Notes: generated by a model from the letters alone, not told the origin. 64,000 nt of DNA from PCRC01 sp017848435 (GCA_965284315.1 OZ260072.1:2790001-2854000); one strand, 5' to 3'. Shown: positions 25,312-34,369, counted from the first letter of the stretch. A program made the numbers and translations.

Positions 25312-25339
25312 ATTATAGGGATGGCTTGTGACGATGCAA
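25312..25339 (-). promoter_or_regulatory. phaP promoter
   Basis: On the minus strand TTGCAT (25339-25334) and TATAAT (25317-25312) are separated by 16 bases, a good sigma-70 promoter. The predicted start of transcription is next to the site at 25289-25303. Confidence 0.7.
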
Positions 25340-25347
25340 GCCTTTTT

Positions 25348-25362
25348 TGCTGCATTGCAACA
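25348..25362. promoter_or_regulatory. Probable PhaR operator, site 2
   Basis: TGCTGCATTGCAACA is the reverse complement of TGTTGCAATGCAGCA, one base different from site 1 and 44 bases away from it. It lies upstream of the phaP -35 and seven bases before the proposed start of the divergent deacetylase gene. Confidence 0.6.
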
Positions 25363-25369
25363 AATTAGG

Positions 25370-26350
25370 ATGGAATGCCTAGAACAACCCGACCCGCGCC
25401 TACACACAGATCCGGAGTTGTCCGCTTTGCTTGCTTATTACGCTGACCATTTCGTGTTGCCCCTGCCTGCAGGGCACCGTTTCCCCATGGAGAAATACCG
25501 TCGCTTGCGCGATGGCCTGGCGACGTGCTACCCAGACGTTCGTTTGGCGGAGGCGCCTCGGGCGACCGACGCGGCGCTGACCCTGGTCCATGACCGGGCC
25601 TATGTCGAGGCGGTGGCCGATGGCACGCTGGCGCCCGCGCTTTTGCGTGAGATTGGTTTCCCCTGGAGCAAAGCCATGGCCGAGCGGGCACGGTACTCGG
25701 TCGGTGCCACGCTGGCCGCCTGTACGGCGGCATACGCCGAAGGCATTGCGGCCAACCTGGCCGGGGGGACGCACCACGCAGAAGCTGGCAAAGGTGGCGG
25801 TTTCTGTGTGTTCAATGACGTGGCGGTGGCAGCACGTGTGCTGCAGGCGCAGGCCCAGCGCGACGCACCGCTGCAGGTGGCCATCGTGGACCTCGATGTG
25901 CACCAGGGCAATGGCACCGCGCAGATTTTCCGCAGTGACCCAAGCGTGTTCACCCTGTCGCTCCATGGCGAACACAATTTTCCCTTCAGAAAGGCCTCCA
26001 GCGACCTGGATGTGGCCTTGCCCGACGGTTGTGGTGACGACCCATACCTGGCGGCTTTGGACCAGGCGTTGGAGGCGATGGCACAACGTTTCTCGGCTGA
26101 ATTCGTGTTGTACCTGGCCGGTGCCGACCCACACGAGGGAGACCGGCTGGGGCGATTGAAGCTGACGTTCGAGGGCTTGGCTGAGCGCGACCGGCGGGTG
26201 TTTGAATGGGCCTGGCAGCGCCGCATTCCGCTGGTGGTCACCATGGCTGGCGGCTACGGACGAGAGATCGACACCACCTTGCAAGTCCAGATGAACACTT
26301 TTGGCGCCGCACTGGCCTGTCACCGGCAATGGCAGAATCAGACCCGATGA
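25370..26350 (+). CDS. Histone-deacetylase-fold amidohydrolase (AcuC/AphA family)
   Basis: Zinc-dependent deacetylase superfamily member acting on acetyl-lysine or acetyl-polyamine type substrates. The active-site stretches GGTHHAEAGKGGGFCVFND and VDLDVHQGNGTAQIF supply the charge-relay His pair and metal-binding Asp/His; LAGADPHEGDRLGRLKL and TMAGGYG complete the fold. Start at ATG 25370 (after TTAGG) is chosen; in-frame GTG 25328 and ATG 25334 exist upstream, and family members often begin near LLAYYADHF. Stop overlaps the next start (ATGA). Confidence 0.88.
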   Translation: MECLEQPDPRLHTDPELSALLAYYADHFVLPLPAGHRFPMEKYRRLRDGLATCYPDVRLAEAPRATDAALTLVHDRAYVEAVADGTLAPALLREIGFPWSKAMAERARYSVGATLAACTAAYAEGIAANLAGGTHHAEAGKGGGFCVFNDVAVAARVLQAQAQRDAPLQVAIVDLDVHQGNGTAQIFRSDPSVFTLSLHGEHNFPFRKASSDLDVALPDGCGDDPYLAALDQALEAMAQRFSAEFVLYLAGADPHEGDRLGRLKLTFEGLAERDRRVFEWAWQRRIPLVVTMAGGYGREIDTTLQVQMNTFGAALACHRQWQNQTR

Positions 26351-26793
26351 TCTCGCCAACCCTTGCCAAACCCCAGGCCGAGCCTCGCAGCGCTTACAGG
26401 GCTTTCCGTATCCTCACCACCCGCTGGATGGACAACGATGTGTATGGTCACGTCAACAACGTCGTTTACTACAGCTGGTTTGACACCGCCGTGAATGCCC
26501 ATTTGATGGCCCACGGAGCCCTAGACATCCACCACGGCCAGACCATCGGTTTGGTGGTGGAAACCCAGTGCAATTACTTCGCCCCGTTGGCTTTTCCGCA
26601 ACTGGTGGAAGCCGGTATTCGCGTGGCGCGGCAGGGTGCATCCAGTGTGCGCTACGAAGTCGGCTTGTTTGCCGAAGGCGTGGAACTGTGTGCCGCCAAG
26701 GGGCATTTTGTCCATGTCTATGTGGACCGGCAAAGCCGCCGTCCGGTACCGCTGCCTGAACCCCTCAAACTTGTTCTGGAGAAACTTGCATGA
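26347..26793 (+). CDS. Hot-dog fold acyl-CoA thioesterase (YbgC/4HBT family)
   Basis: 148 residues with the 4HBT signature RWMDNDVYGHVNNVVYYSWFD, in which the Asp is the expected catalytic residue, then EAGIRVARQGASSVRYEVGLF. It would hydrolyse an acyl-CoA thioester; substrate unknown. ATG 26347 overlaps the previous stop as ATGA; ATG 26329 is possible. The three genes deacetylase-thioesterase-nitroreductase are translationally coupled. Confidence 0.9.
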   Translation: MISPTLAKPQAEPRSAYRAFRILTTRWMDNDVYGHVNNVVYYSWFDTAVNAHLMAHGALDIHHGQTIGLVVETQCNYFAPLAFPQLVEAGIRVARQGASSVRYEVGLFAEGVELCAAKGHFVHVYVDRQSRRPVPLPEPLKLVLEKLA

Positions 26794-27521
26794 CCCAACC
26801 CGTTCCCGACGCCTTTGTCGCCGGCCAGCACAGCGCCACGGTGGACGCCGCCATCACCAGCCGCATGTCGGCACGTGCCTTCACGGCGCAGCCGGTCCCC
26901 CGCGACACCTTGACGGCCATTCTGGAGGTGGCCAGCCGCGCTGCGTCGGGCACCAACACCCAGCCTTGGCGCGTGTACGTGCTGCAGGGCGAGAGCCGCA
27001 ACACGCTGGTTGACAAAGTGTGCGCTGCGCACGATGCGATCCGTGCCAATCCGGAACTCGCCGCCCAGTACCGCGAAGAGTACGACTATTACCCCGAAAA
27101 ATGGGTCAGCCCCTACATTGACCGTCGCCGTGAAAACGGGTGGGGTCTGTATGGCCTGCTGGGGATTGGGAAGGCTGACAAGGACCGCATGCATGCGCAG
27201 CACCAGCGCAATTTCCGTTTTTTTGACGCACCGATCGGGTTGATGTTCACCGTAGACCGGGTGATGGGGCGGGGTTCATTGGTGGACTACGGCATGTTCA
27301 TGCAGAACATCATGGTGGCGGCCCGTGGCCGAGGGCTGCACACCTGCCCCCAGGCGGCCTGGAATGGCTTTGCCAGCATCGTCTTGCCGCACATTGGTGC
27401 CGGCCCCGATGAAATGCTGGTGTGCGGCATGTCGCTTGGCCATGCGGATGCGGAGAATCCAGTCAACAGCTTCCACACACCACGGGTTCCCGTGGCGGAG
27501 TTCACGCACTGGCGGGAGTGA
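26790..27521 (+). CDS. Nitroreductase family oxidoreductase
   Basis: FMN-dependent, NAD(P)H-using reductase of the NfnB/NfsA fold. SRMSARAFTAQPVPRDTL at the N-terminus and EVASRAASGTNTQPWRVYV give the FMN-binding arginines and Ser/Asn/Gln; RGLHTCPQAAW and VCGMSLGHAD are later family motifs. 243 residues. It starts in ATGA overlap with the thioesterase and its last 20 bases overlap the convergent kinase gene. The natural substrate cannot be read from the sequence. Confidence 0.9.
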   Translation: MTQPVPDAFVAGQHSATVDAAITSRMSARAFTAQPVPRDTLTAILEVASRAASGTNTQPWRVYVLQGESRNTLVDKVCAAHDAIRANPELAAQYREEYDYYPEKWVSPYIDRRRENGWGLYGLLGIGKADKDRMHAQHQRNFRFFDAPIGLMFTVDRVMGRGSLVDYGMFMQNIMVAARGRGLHTCPQAAWNGFASIVLPHIGAGPDEMLVCGMSLGHADAENPVNSFHTPRVPVAEFTHWRE

Positions 27522-29361
27522 CGGGCAGGGCCATTGTGGTGGCCCCCTTCGGCAGCGAGAAGAAGAACGTCGCCCCCTCGTTGGGTGCGCCTTCTGCCCA
27601 CACCTTGCCACCATGGCGGTGCACGATGCGAGCGACCGTGGCCAAACCCACACCCGTACCGGGGTACTCCCGTTGGGAATGAAGGCGCTGGAAAATCTGG
27701 AACAAACGGTGGGCGTAGGCTGGGTCAAAGCCCGCCCCGTTGTCGGCCACCCAATAGACACATCGGTCGCTTTCTTCCTGCCCGCCCACCACGATCTGTG
27801 GCTGGGCCTGGCGTTGGCTGTACTTGATGGCATTGCCAATCAGGTTGTCGAACACGACGCGCAGCATGGCCGGGTCACATGGGCAGTCGGGCAGCGGCTG
27901 GACGGTGACCGTGGCCGTGTTCCATTCGGGTGTGTGGGCGTGAAGGGTCTGCGCCACCACAGCCTGTACTTCGGTGGGCACCACCTGCAGCGGTTTGTGC
28001 CCGAGTTTTGACAGGGCGTGCAGCGCATTGACGAGGTTGCTCATGTCCTGTCCAGCCTGGTCTACCCGGGTCAGCAGGCGTTTGGCTTCGGGCGGCAGCT
28101 GGTCGGCGTAGTCCATCAGCAGCAGTTCTGAGAATGTGCGCATGGCGCGCACCGGGGCCAGCAAATCGTGCGACACCATGCTGGCAAAACGGTCCAGGTC
28201 GGTGTTGGCTTCCTGCAGCTCCGTCACCGCCTTTTCCAGCTCGCGGTTGCGTTCTTCCACGCGGGTTTCCAGTGCAAGCTGGGTGTGCACCCATTCGGCC
28301 TCGTTCTGGCGCAGGCTGGTGAGCAGTCGGGTCAACGACAGGCCGAGCCGGCCTGTCACGTGCGGGCCATCGGTCAGTGTCAGCTGCCGCTCTCCATTGG
28401 CCATGCGGTCTGCCACGTCGGCCATGGTCCCCACAGGCCGGCTGATACGGCCCGCAAGCCACCAGCCCGCCAGCGCCAATGCCAACGCCGAAAGAGCGCC
28501 AGTCAGCACCAACTGGCGGTCAAAGGCCGCCATGCCCGCAGTCACCGCCGTTTCTGGGAGTTGAAGCGTGGCTTGCCAGCCGAGGCCAGCAAAGTTGGTG
28601 CGAGCCGGGCTGGTCGCGGTGCATTGCCATCCGCTGCGAAGCCCGCACTGGCCTGGTTCAACCGGGGGGGCGGGTGTCTGGTCGCGTTGCGTCAACGGCG
28701 TACCGGTTCGTGTGCGCAGCCAGAGGCTGGGTTGGTCGATTCCCGTCATGGCCGGTTGCATTTGAACCAGCGTGTCACGCAGTTCTTTGCGCCACACATC
28801 ACCCAGCATGGCCACCAACACGCCAGCGTTCGGGCTGTCAGCAACGGGTGTAGCGGCTGGGGCTGACAGGGGTGGCAACGGTGTGGCCATCAGCACGCCC
28901 CATGGCACCCCGTCGGCCAATCCAGCGGCAGGCCAGGTCAGCGCGTGCTGGTCGCTGGTATAGCGCCCCTGCAAGCCGCGTTGAAACCAGACCGCCGTTG
29001 ACATGTTGTCACCTTCCAGGGCCTGCCCTGTGGACGCCACCACACGGCCTTGCGGGTCGACAACGGCCAGCCAGATGAAACCCGCCTGTTTGTAGGCGGC
29101 CAGCCAGTTCTGCAGCGGTGCCTGGTCGCTGGCGGTCAGGAGTGACGAGGCACCGATGGCGCTGGCCAGTGCTGTCATGTCACGCTGGCGTGCTTCGAGG
29201 GCCACGTCCATGGTCAACGCGGCGGCGCTGGCCGCACGCCTGAGGGTCTCGGTGGTGGCCGTTGCCAGTTCTGCGGCCACGAGGTGGCGCACCACCCAGC
29301 CGCCCGCCAGCAGGATGGCGACAGTCAAGGTGACAAACAGCAGGCTGATTTTGAAGCGCAT
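27502..29361 (-). CDS. Membrane sensor histidine kinase with periplasmic Cache-like domain (orphan)
   Basis: 619 residues. A first membrane helix (about 5-27), a periplasmic domain to about 265 resembling double-Cache (WLAVVDPQGRVVASTGQALEGDN), a second helix (LVLTGALSALALALAGWWLAG), HAMP, a coiled coil (RVEERNRELEKAVTELQ), HisKA with phospho-accepting His398 (MVSHDLLAPVRAM), then the ATPase N box (FDNLIGNAIKYS) and G boxes (VADNGAGFDPAY, GTGVGLATVARIVHRHGG). No response regulator is adjacent. Signal and target unknown. Confidence 0.9.
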   Translation of the reverse strand: MRFKISLLFVTLTVAILLAGGWVVRHLVAAELATATTETLRRAASAAALTMDVALEARQRDMTALASAIGASSLLTASDQAPLQNWLAAYKQAGFIWLAVVDPQGRVVASTGQALEGDNMSTAVWFQRGLQGRYTSDQHALTWPAAGLADGVPWGVLMATPLPPLSAPAATPVADSPNAGVLVAMLGDVWRKELRDTLVQMQPAMTGIDQPSLWLRTRTGTPLTQRDQTPAPPVEPGQCGLRSGWQCTATSPARTNFAGLGWQATLQLPETAVTAGMAAFDRQLVLTGALSALALALAGWWLAGRISRPVGTMADVADRMANGERQLTLTDGPHVTGRLGLSLTRLLTSLRQNEAEWVHTQLALETRVEERNRELEKAVTELQEANTDLDRFASMVSHDLLAPVRAMRTFSELLLMDYADQLPPEAKRLLTRVDQAGQDMSNLVNALHALSKLGHKPLQVVPTEVQAVVAQTLHAHTPEWNTATVTVQPLPDCPCDPAMLRVVFDNLIGNAIKYSQRQAQPQIVVGGQEESDRCVYWVADNGAGFDPAYAHRLFQIFQRLHSQREYPGTGVGLATVARIVHRHGGKVWAEGAPNEGATFFFSLPKGATTMALPVTPASA

Positions 29362-29603
29362 ATCGGTGATGGCAGACAGGTTCTGTGCAGTGCAGGTCGT
29401 GCGGGGGCGTGCTGCGGTTCAGTGTATCGGTCGGTTCGTTCCCAAGCAGGGCCGAACGGCGTTCCCCCACTGCCATGTGGTGTTGTACACCAGTTGGCCT
29501 GCGGCTGGTCTGTGCAACAGCCGGGCGATTCCGGACAGTTATGGCGCAGATGTCTGTTGCGAGGACTCATGCACAATCAAAGGCCGCACCACATGGAGGC
29601 AAG

Positions 29604-31010
29604 ATGAGCTGGCGTCGCTGGACCTTTTTTCTAACCGCCCTGATGTGCCCGGGCTTGTTATTTGCGGCCGATGCGGCTGAGCGTCAGTTGTCCGTGCTCT
29701 GGGGCGTACCGTTTGCGGGCATTTTGCTGTCGATTGCGTTGATGCCCTTGTTGACGCCCCGATTCTGGCACCACCACTATGGCAAGGTGTCGGCGGCCTG
29801 GGCCTTGGGGTTTTTGCTGCCATTCACAGCGGTGTATGGTGCGGGCGCAGCCGGTACCAGTCTGGTGCACGCAGCACTGGCCGAATACATCCCATTCATC
29901 ATTTTGCTCACGGCGCTGTTCACTGTGGCGGGGGGTATCCATATTCGGGGTAACCTGCATGGCAGTCCGGGACTGAATACTGGCATCCTGGCAATTGGGG
30001 CCGTGCTGGCCAGTGTCATGGGCACCACCGGCGCATCGATGCTGCTGATCAGACCATTGATTCGTGCCAACGACAACCGGGCCCACAAGGCCCATACGGT
30101 GGTGTTTTTCATTTTCATCGTGTCCAATGCCGGCGGTTCTTTGACGCCGCTCGGTGATCCACCGCTGTTCCTTGGGTTTCTGAAAGGTGTGGATTTCTTC
30201 TGGACGCTCAAACACATCTTTCCCGAGACGCTGTTCCTTATCGGTACCCTGCTGGTCTTGTTTTATCTGTTGGACCGCTGGTACTACAGCAAGCAAGGGG
30301 TGTTGCTGGCAGACCCCACACCAGATACTGGCCGCATTGGTTTTGACGGGGGCGCCAACTTCATTTTGCTGGCTGGCATTGCTGGGCTGGTCCTGTTGAG
30401 CGGCCTCTGGAAATCGCCGGTGGTGTTCAGCGTCTGGGGCACCGACGTTGGTTTGCCTGGGCTGGTCCGGGACGCGGGCCTGGTTGCAGTGACGTTGGTG
30501 TCACTGCAATTCACCGCCAGCAGCGTCCACCAGGCCAACCAGTTCTCCTGGGCGCCGATGGCCGAGGTGGCCAAGCTGTTTGCCGGCATTTTCCTGACCA
30601 TCATTCCGGTGATAGCGATGCTCAAAGCGGGTGCTTCTGGGCCTTTTGGTGCCGTGGTGTCGGCTGTGACGCGGCCCGATGGACAGCCCGACCCGGCGAT
30701 GTACTTCTGGGCCGCCGGTCTGCTCAGCTCGTTTCTGGACAACGCGCCGACCTACCTGGTGTTTTTCAACACCGCTGGCGGCGACCCGCAGATGCTGATG
30801 ACGTCTCTGGCACCGACCCTGGCTGCCATTTCTGCCGGCGCGGTGTTCATGGGCGCCAACACCTACATTGGCAATGCCCCCAATTTGATGGTCAAGGCGA
30901 TTGCCGAGGACCGGGGTGTCAAAATGCCCAGCTTCTTTGGCTACATGTTGTGGTCATTCGGTATCCTGGTACCGCTGTTTCTTGCCATGACATTCATCTG
31001 GTTCCGCTGA
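29604..31010 (+). CDS. Sodium:proton antiporter (ArsB/NhaD-type permease)
   Basis: 468-residue polytopic permease with around a dozen hydrophobic helices, e.g. LSVLWGVPFAGILLSIALMPLL and FIILLTALFTVAGGIHIRG. NAGGSLTPLGDPPLFLGFL and LDNAPTYLVFFN are the paired ion-binding segments of the NhaD/ArsB superfamily. N-terminal signal-like segment LFFLTALMCPGLLFAAD-type precedes helix 1. ATG 29604 follows GGAGG at 29596-29600; longer frames upstream lack support. The 242-base gap to the divergent kinase gene holds both promoters. Confidence 0.85.
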   Translation: MSWRRWTFFLTALMCPGLLFAADAAERQLSVLWGVPFAGILLSIALMPLLTPRFWHHHYGKVSAAWALGFLLPFTAVYGAGAAGTSLVHAALAEYIPFIILLTALFTVAGGIHIRGNLHGSPGLNTGILAIGAVLASVMGTTGASMLLIRPLIRANDNRAHKAHTVVFFIFIVSNAGGSLTPLGDPPLFLGFLKGVDFFWTLKHIFPETLFLIGTLLVLFYLLDRWYYSKQGVLLADPTPDTGRIGFDGGANFILLAGIAGLVLLSGLWKSPVVFSVWGTDVGLPGLVRDAGLVAVTLVSLQFTASSVHQANQFSWAPMAEVAKLFAGIFLTIIPVIAMLKAGASGPFGAVVSAVTRPDGQPDPAMYFWAAGLLSSFLDNAPTYLVFFNTAGGDPQMLMTSLAPTLAAISAGAVFMGANTYIGNAPNLMVKAIAEDRGVKMPSFFGYMLWSFGILVPLFLAMTFIWFR

Positions 31011-31011
31011 C

Positions 31012-31998
31012 ATGACCCAAGCCAAAATCCTCGTCGCCCGCGCCGTGTTTCCCGAAGTCATCGCGTCTTTGCAAGCCCATTTCGAAGTGACGTCCAACCA
31101 GGACGACGTGGTGTGGACCAAGGCCCAGTTGATTGAGCAACTCCAGGGCAAAGACGGTGCACTGACCACTGGCAGCGAGCGCATCGACGCCGATGTGCTG
31201 GCGGCCTGCCCGCAGCTCAAGATCGCCGCCAACATGGCGGTGGGGTACAACAATTTCGACCTCGTGGCCATGAGCCACCACGGTGTGCAGGGCACCAACA
31301 CGCCCGACGTGCTGACCGACACCACCGCCGATTTTGGCTTTGCACTGATGATGGCCACGGCCCGCCGCATGACCGAGAGCGAGCACTTTCTGCGCCGCGG
31401 CGAGTGGACCAAATGGCGTTACGACATGTTCATGGGCAGCGACATCCATGGCGCGACGCTGGGCATTCTGGGCATGGGCCGCATTGGCCAGGGCATTGCC
31501 CAGCGCGGTGCGCATGGTTTTGGCATGAAGGTGATTTACCACAACAGGTCCCGGCTGGACCCGGCGGCCGAAGCCCGTTGCCAGGCCACCTACGTCAGCA
31601 AAGAAGACCTGTTGAAGCGTGCCGACCATCTGGTGTTGGTGCTGCCGTACTCCGCCGAGTCACACCACAGCATTGGCGCGGCCGAACTGGCGCAGATGAA
31701 GCCCACGGCCACGCTGGTCAACATTGCGCGCGGTGGCATTGTGGACGATGCCGCGTTGGCGGCCGCGTTGAAGGCGCGGACCATTGCCGCCGCCGGGCTG
31801 GATGTGTTTGAAGGTGAACCCCAGGTTCACCCCGATCTCCTCACGCTGCCCAACGTCGTGCTCACCCCGCACATTGCCAGCGCCAGCGGCCCGACCCGTT
31901 TGGCCATGGCCAAGCTCGCCGCCGACAACCTGGTGGCATTTTTCAAACAAAATACGGTGTTGACCCCAGTCAATTCTGTCGTTTCAGCTATTAAATAA
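31012..31998 (+). CDS. 2-hydroxyacid dehydrogenase (GhrB-like glyoxylate/hydroxypyruvate reductase)
   Basis: D-isomer-specific NAD(P)-dependent dehydrogenase. The Rossmann motif GMGRIGQGIAQRG and the catalytic triad Arg (VNIARGGIVDD), Glu (FEGEPQVHP) and His (LTPHIASASG) are intact. 328 residues. It follows the antiporter after one base. Its last 16 codons and stop fall in the dispersed AT-rich element at 31949-32002, so the C-terminus NTVLTPVNSVVSAIK may be repeat-derived. Glycerate or hydroxypyruvate are likely substrates, by family only. Confidence 0.9.
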   Translation: MTQAKILVARAVFPEVIASLQAHFEVTSNQDDVVWTKAQLIEQLQGKDGALTTGSERIDADVLAACPQLKIAANMAVGYNNFDLVAMSHHGVQGTNTPDVLTDTTADFGFALMMATARRMTESEHFLRRGEWTKWRYDMFMGSDIHGATLGILGMGRIGQGIAQRGAHGFGMKVIYHNRSRLDPAAEARCQATYVSKEDLLKRADHLVLVLPYSAESHHSIGAAELAQMKPTATLVNIARGGIVDDAALAAALKARTIAAAGLDVFEGEPQVHPDLLTLPNVVLTPHIASASGPTRLAMAKLAADNLVAFFKQNTVLTPVNSVVSAIK

Positions 31999-32002
31999 AT
32001 AG
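31949..32002 (+). repeat. Dispersed 54-bp AT-rich element, copy 4 (3' end of the 2-hydroxyacid dehydrogenase gene)
   Basis: AAAATACGG, a degenerate first core TGTTGACC at 31958, then GCTATTAAATAAATAG with core GCTAT at 31987, spacing 29. It supplies the final residues and the stop codon of the dehydrogenase and ends two bases before the rmuC start. The weakest copy in the first core, but start and end fit the others. Confidence 0.6.
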
Positions 32003-32004
32003 CA

Positions 32005-33369
32005 ATGCAGTTGGTTACAGAATCTGTTGGGCTGTGGGCCTTGGTGGCCCTGTGCGTGCTGAATGGGGTGTTGTTGCTGGTGCTGCTGTGGCGCAAGCCG
32101 GGCGATGCGGTGCCGGCTGCCTTGCTCAGTGGCATGGCGGCCACCAATGAGCGGCTGGCACGGGAGCTGCGGCAAGAAATCAACGAATCGGCACGCAGTG
32201 GCCGGCAGGAGCTGGGTGGGAACCTGGCGAACTTTCAGCAGGCCATGGTGCTGCAGAGCGCCGAAGCCATTCGCACCCAGAACAGCCAGATTGACGCGTT
32301 TGGCCAGCAGTTGACGTTGCTACAGAAAACCCTGTCCGACACCCTCACCACGCAGCTACAGAGCCTGAGCGAGTCCAACGCCCGGCGCATCCAGGAAGTG
32401 CGGGCCACGCTCGAAACCCAATTGGCCCAGCTGCAGCAAACCAACGCAGCCAAGCTCGACGAGATGCGCAAGACGGTGGACGAGAAGCTGCAGCACACGC
32501 TGGAAACCCGGCTGGGTGAAAGTTTCAAACAGGTGGCCGACCGGCTGGAACAGGTGCACAAGGGCCTGGGTGAAATGCAGAGCCTGGCCCAGGGGGTGGG
32601 GGACCTGCAACGCGTGTTGACCAACGTGAAGACGCGCGGCATGTTTGGCGAGGTGCAACTGGAAGCGCTGCTGGAACAGGTACTGACCACCGAGCAGTAC
32701 GGCAAACAAATCGAGACCAAGCCCCGCAGTAACCAGCGGGTGGACTTTGCGGTGCGCTTCCCGGGCCGCAGCGCCGATGGCGCGCCGGTCTGGCTGCCGA
32801 TCGACGCCAAGTTCCCGCGTGACGACTACGAACGCCTGCTGGACGCCCATGAACGGGCCGATGCTGTGGGTGCCGAAGCCGCCGCCAAAGCGCTGGAAAC
32901 GCGCATCCGCACCGAGGCCAAATCCATTGCCGAGAGCTACCTGGCGCCACCACACACCACCGACTTTGCAATTCTGTTTTTGCCGATTGAAAGCCTTTAC
33001 GCGGAGGTGCTACGCCGACCCGGCTTGATGGACAGTCTGCAGCGCGACCACCGTGTCACGCTTGCCGGGCCCACGACCTTGCTGGCCATGCTCAACAGCC
33101 TGCACATGGGTTTTCGCACGCTGGCACTGGAGCAGCAGGCGTCGGAAGTGTGGAAAGTGCTGGGCGCGGTGAAGACCGAATTCGAGCGCTATGGCGAATG
33201 GGTGGCGCGCATCAAGGAGCAGGTGCAGAAGGCGTCTGACACCCTGGACAAGGCCGACACCCGTACCAAGCAGATGCGCCGCGCGCTGAAGGTGGTGGAA
33301 GCGCTGCCCGACGCGCAGGCCCAAACACTGCTGCCGGGCGATGCGCTGGGCGACGACGGCGACGCCTAA
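32005..33369 (+). CDS. rmuC: DNA recombination protein RmuC
   Basis: RmuC limits inversions between short inverted repeats. The 454-residue product has an N-terminal membrane helix (GLWALVALCVLNGVLLLVLLW), a long coiled coil (about 50-200) and a nuclease-like core (VDFAVRFPGR, LPIDAKFPRDDYERLL) with the PD-(D/E)xK-type Asp...Asp-Ala-Lys pattern. Ends four bases into the convergent LOG gene. The start region carries a repeat-derived, AT-rich leader, so its ribosome site is unclear. Confidence 0.92.
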   Translation: MQLVTESVGLWALVALCVLNGVLLLVLLWRKPGDAVPAALLSGMAATNERLARELRQEINESARSGRQELGGNLANFQQAMVLQSAEAIRTQNSQIDAFGQQLTLLQKTLSDTLTTQLQSLSESNARRIQEVRATLETQLAQLQQTNAAKLDEMRKTVDEKLQHTLETRLGESFKQVADRLEQVHKGLGEMQSLAQGVGDLQRVLTNVKTRGMFGEVQLEALLEQVLTTEQYGKQIETKPRSNQRVDFAVRFPGRSADGAPVWLPIDAKFPRDDYERLLDAHERADAVGAEAAAKALETRIRTEAKSIAESYLAPPHTTDFAILFLPIESLYAEVLRRPGLMDSLQRDHRVTLAGPTTLLAMLNSLHMGFRTLALEQQASEVWKVLGAVKTEFERYGEWVARIKEQVQKASDTLDKADTRTKQMRRALKVVEALPDAQAQTLLPGDALGDDGDA

Positions 33370-34229
33370 AGTTTGTAGAAAGCCTTGATCGCGTCCCAGG
33401 CAGCCTGCGGCTCGTCCACATACTGGAAGAGCTTCAGGTCTTCTTCCGAAATGGCACCTTCTTCCACCAGCACCTGCGGGTTGAACAGGCGTTTCCAGTA
33501 GTCGCTGCCGAACAGGATGATGGGCACTGGTTTGGACTTCTTGGTTTGCACCAGCGTGATGGTCTCGAACAGCTCGTCGAGCGTGCCAAAGCCGCCAGGA
33601 AAAGCCACCAGCGCCTTGGCCCGCATCATGAAGTGCATCTTGCGCAGTGCGAAGTAATGGAACTTGAAGCTCAACTCTGGCGTGACATAGGGGTTGGGCT
33701 TTTCTTCGCGGGGCAGGGCAATCGCCAGACCAACACTTTTGCCTCCGGCTTCAAATGCCCCGCGGTTGGCCGCTTCCATGATGCCGGGGCCGCCGCCAGT
33801 GGAGACAAACAGTTTGTCAACCACCGGCTTGCTGGCGCTGTACTCGGCCACCAGGCGACCGAAAGCGCGCGCAGCCTCGTAGAACCGGGCGTTGCGCACC
33901 AGCGTCTCGGCCTTGGCGATGGCCTGGGCATCGCCTGTGGCCTGCACCTGCGCCAAATGGTCACGTGCCTCGTCCGCGCTGCGGAAGCGGGCGCTGCCGA
34001 ACACCACCACGGTGTTCTCTACACCGTGCGCATGCTGCGCCAGATCCGGCTTGAGCATCTCCAGTTGAAAACGAATGCCACGGGTCTCGCGGCGCAACAG
34101 GAATTCGGGGTCGGCGAAAGCCAGCCGTTCGGTATCGGGCTCCAAGGGGTTGCCGGCGCTGTCGTGCGCCTGCAAAGTGGCCCAGGCGTCGGCGAGTCGG
34201 CGGTCGTGCAGGTTCTGGTTGTTGCTCAT
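33366..34229 (-). CDS. LOG family protein (TIGR00730-type nucleotide phosphoribohydrolase-like)
   Basis: Family includes cytokinin-activating LOG and AMP/PpnN-type nucleosidases. Signature residues are present: GGGPGIMEAANRGAFEAGG and PGGFGTLDELFETITLVQT. 287 residues starting at ATG 34229. The natural nucleotide substrate is unknown. It was long misnamed lysine decarboxylase, which this is not. Precedes efp with a terminator in between. Confidence 0.9.
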   Translation of the reverse strand: MSNNQNLHDRRLADAWATLQAHDSAGNPLEPDTERLAFADPEFLLRRETRGIRFQLEMLKPDLAQHAHGVENTVVVFGSARFRSADEARDHLAQVQATGDAQAIAKAETLVRNARFYEAARAFGRLVAEYSASKPVVDKLFVSTGGGPGIMEAANRGAFEAGGKSVGLAIALPREEKPNPYVTPELSFKFHYFALRKMHFMMRAKALVAFPGGFGTLDELFETITLVQTKKSKPVPIILFGSDYWKRLFNPQVLVEEGAISEEDLKLFQYVDEPQAAWDAIKAFYKL

Positions 34230-34304
34230 GCGGGTTGCTTTGTCTCTGTTGTTGTATGTTGGGACTTCGCCGGCTGGGGAGTGGTTCCGCGTGCCAGCCA
34301 ACCC

Positions 34305-34332
34305 AAAAAACAAAGGGCTCCCTGCGGAGCCC
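34305..34332 (-). terminator. Rho-independent terminator after efp
   Basis: On the minus strand GGGCTCC/GGAGCCC forms a 7-base stem with a 4-base loop (34315-34332), followed by TTTGTTTTTT. It lies 38 bases after the efp stop and separates efp from the LOG gene. Confidence 0.85.
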
Positions 34333-34369
34333 TGTGTGTCTGGCGCGCCGCCGTTGCCGGCAGCGCCGG

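Noticed and set aside
30606..30650. Possible further copy of the AT-rich element in the antiporter gene (GATAGC...CTCAAAGC)
   Set aside because: The second core is not at the 29-base register, the region is not AT-rich and the encoded residues look like ordinary transporter sequence.
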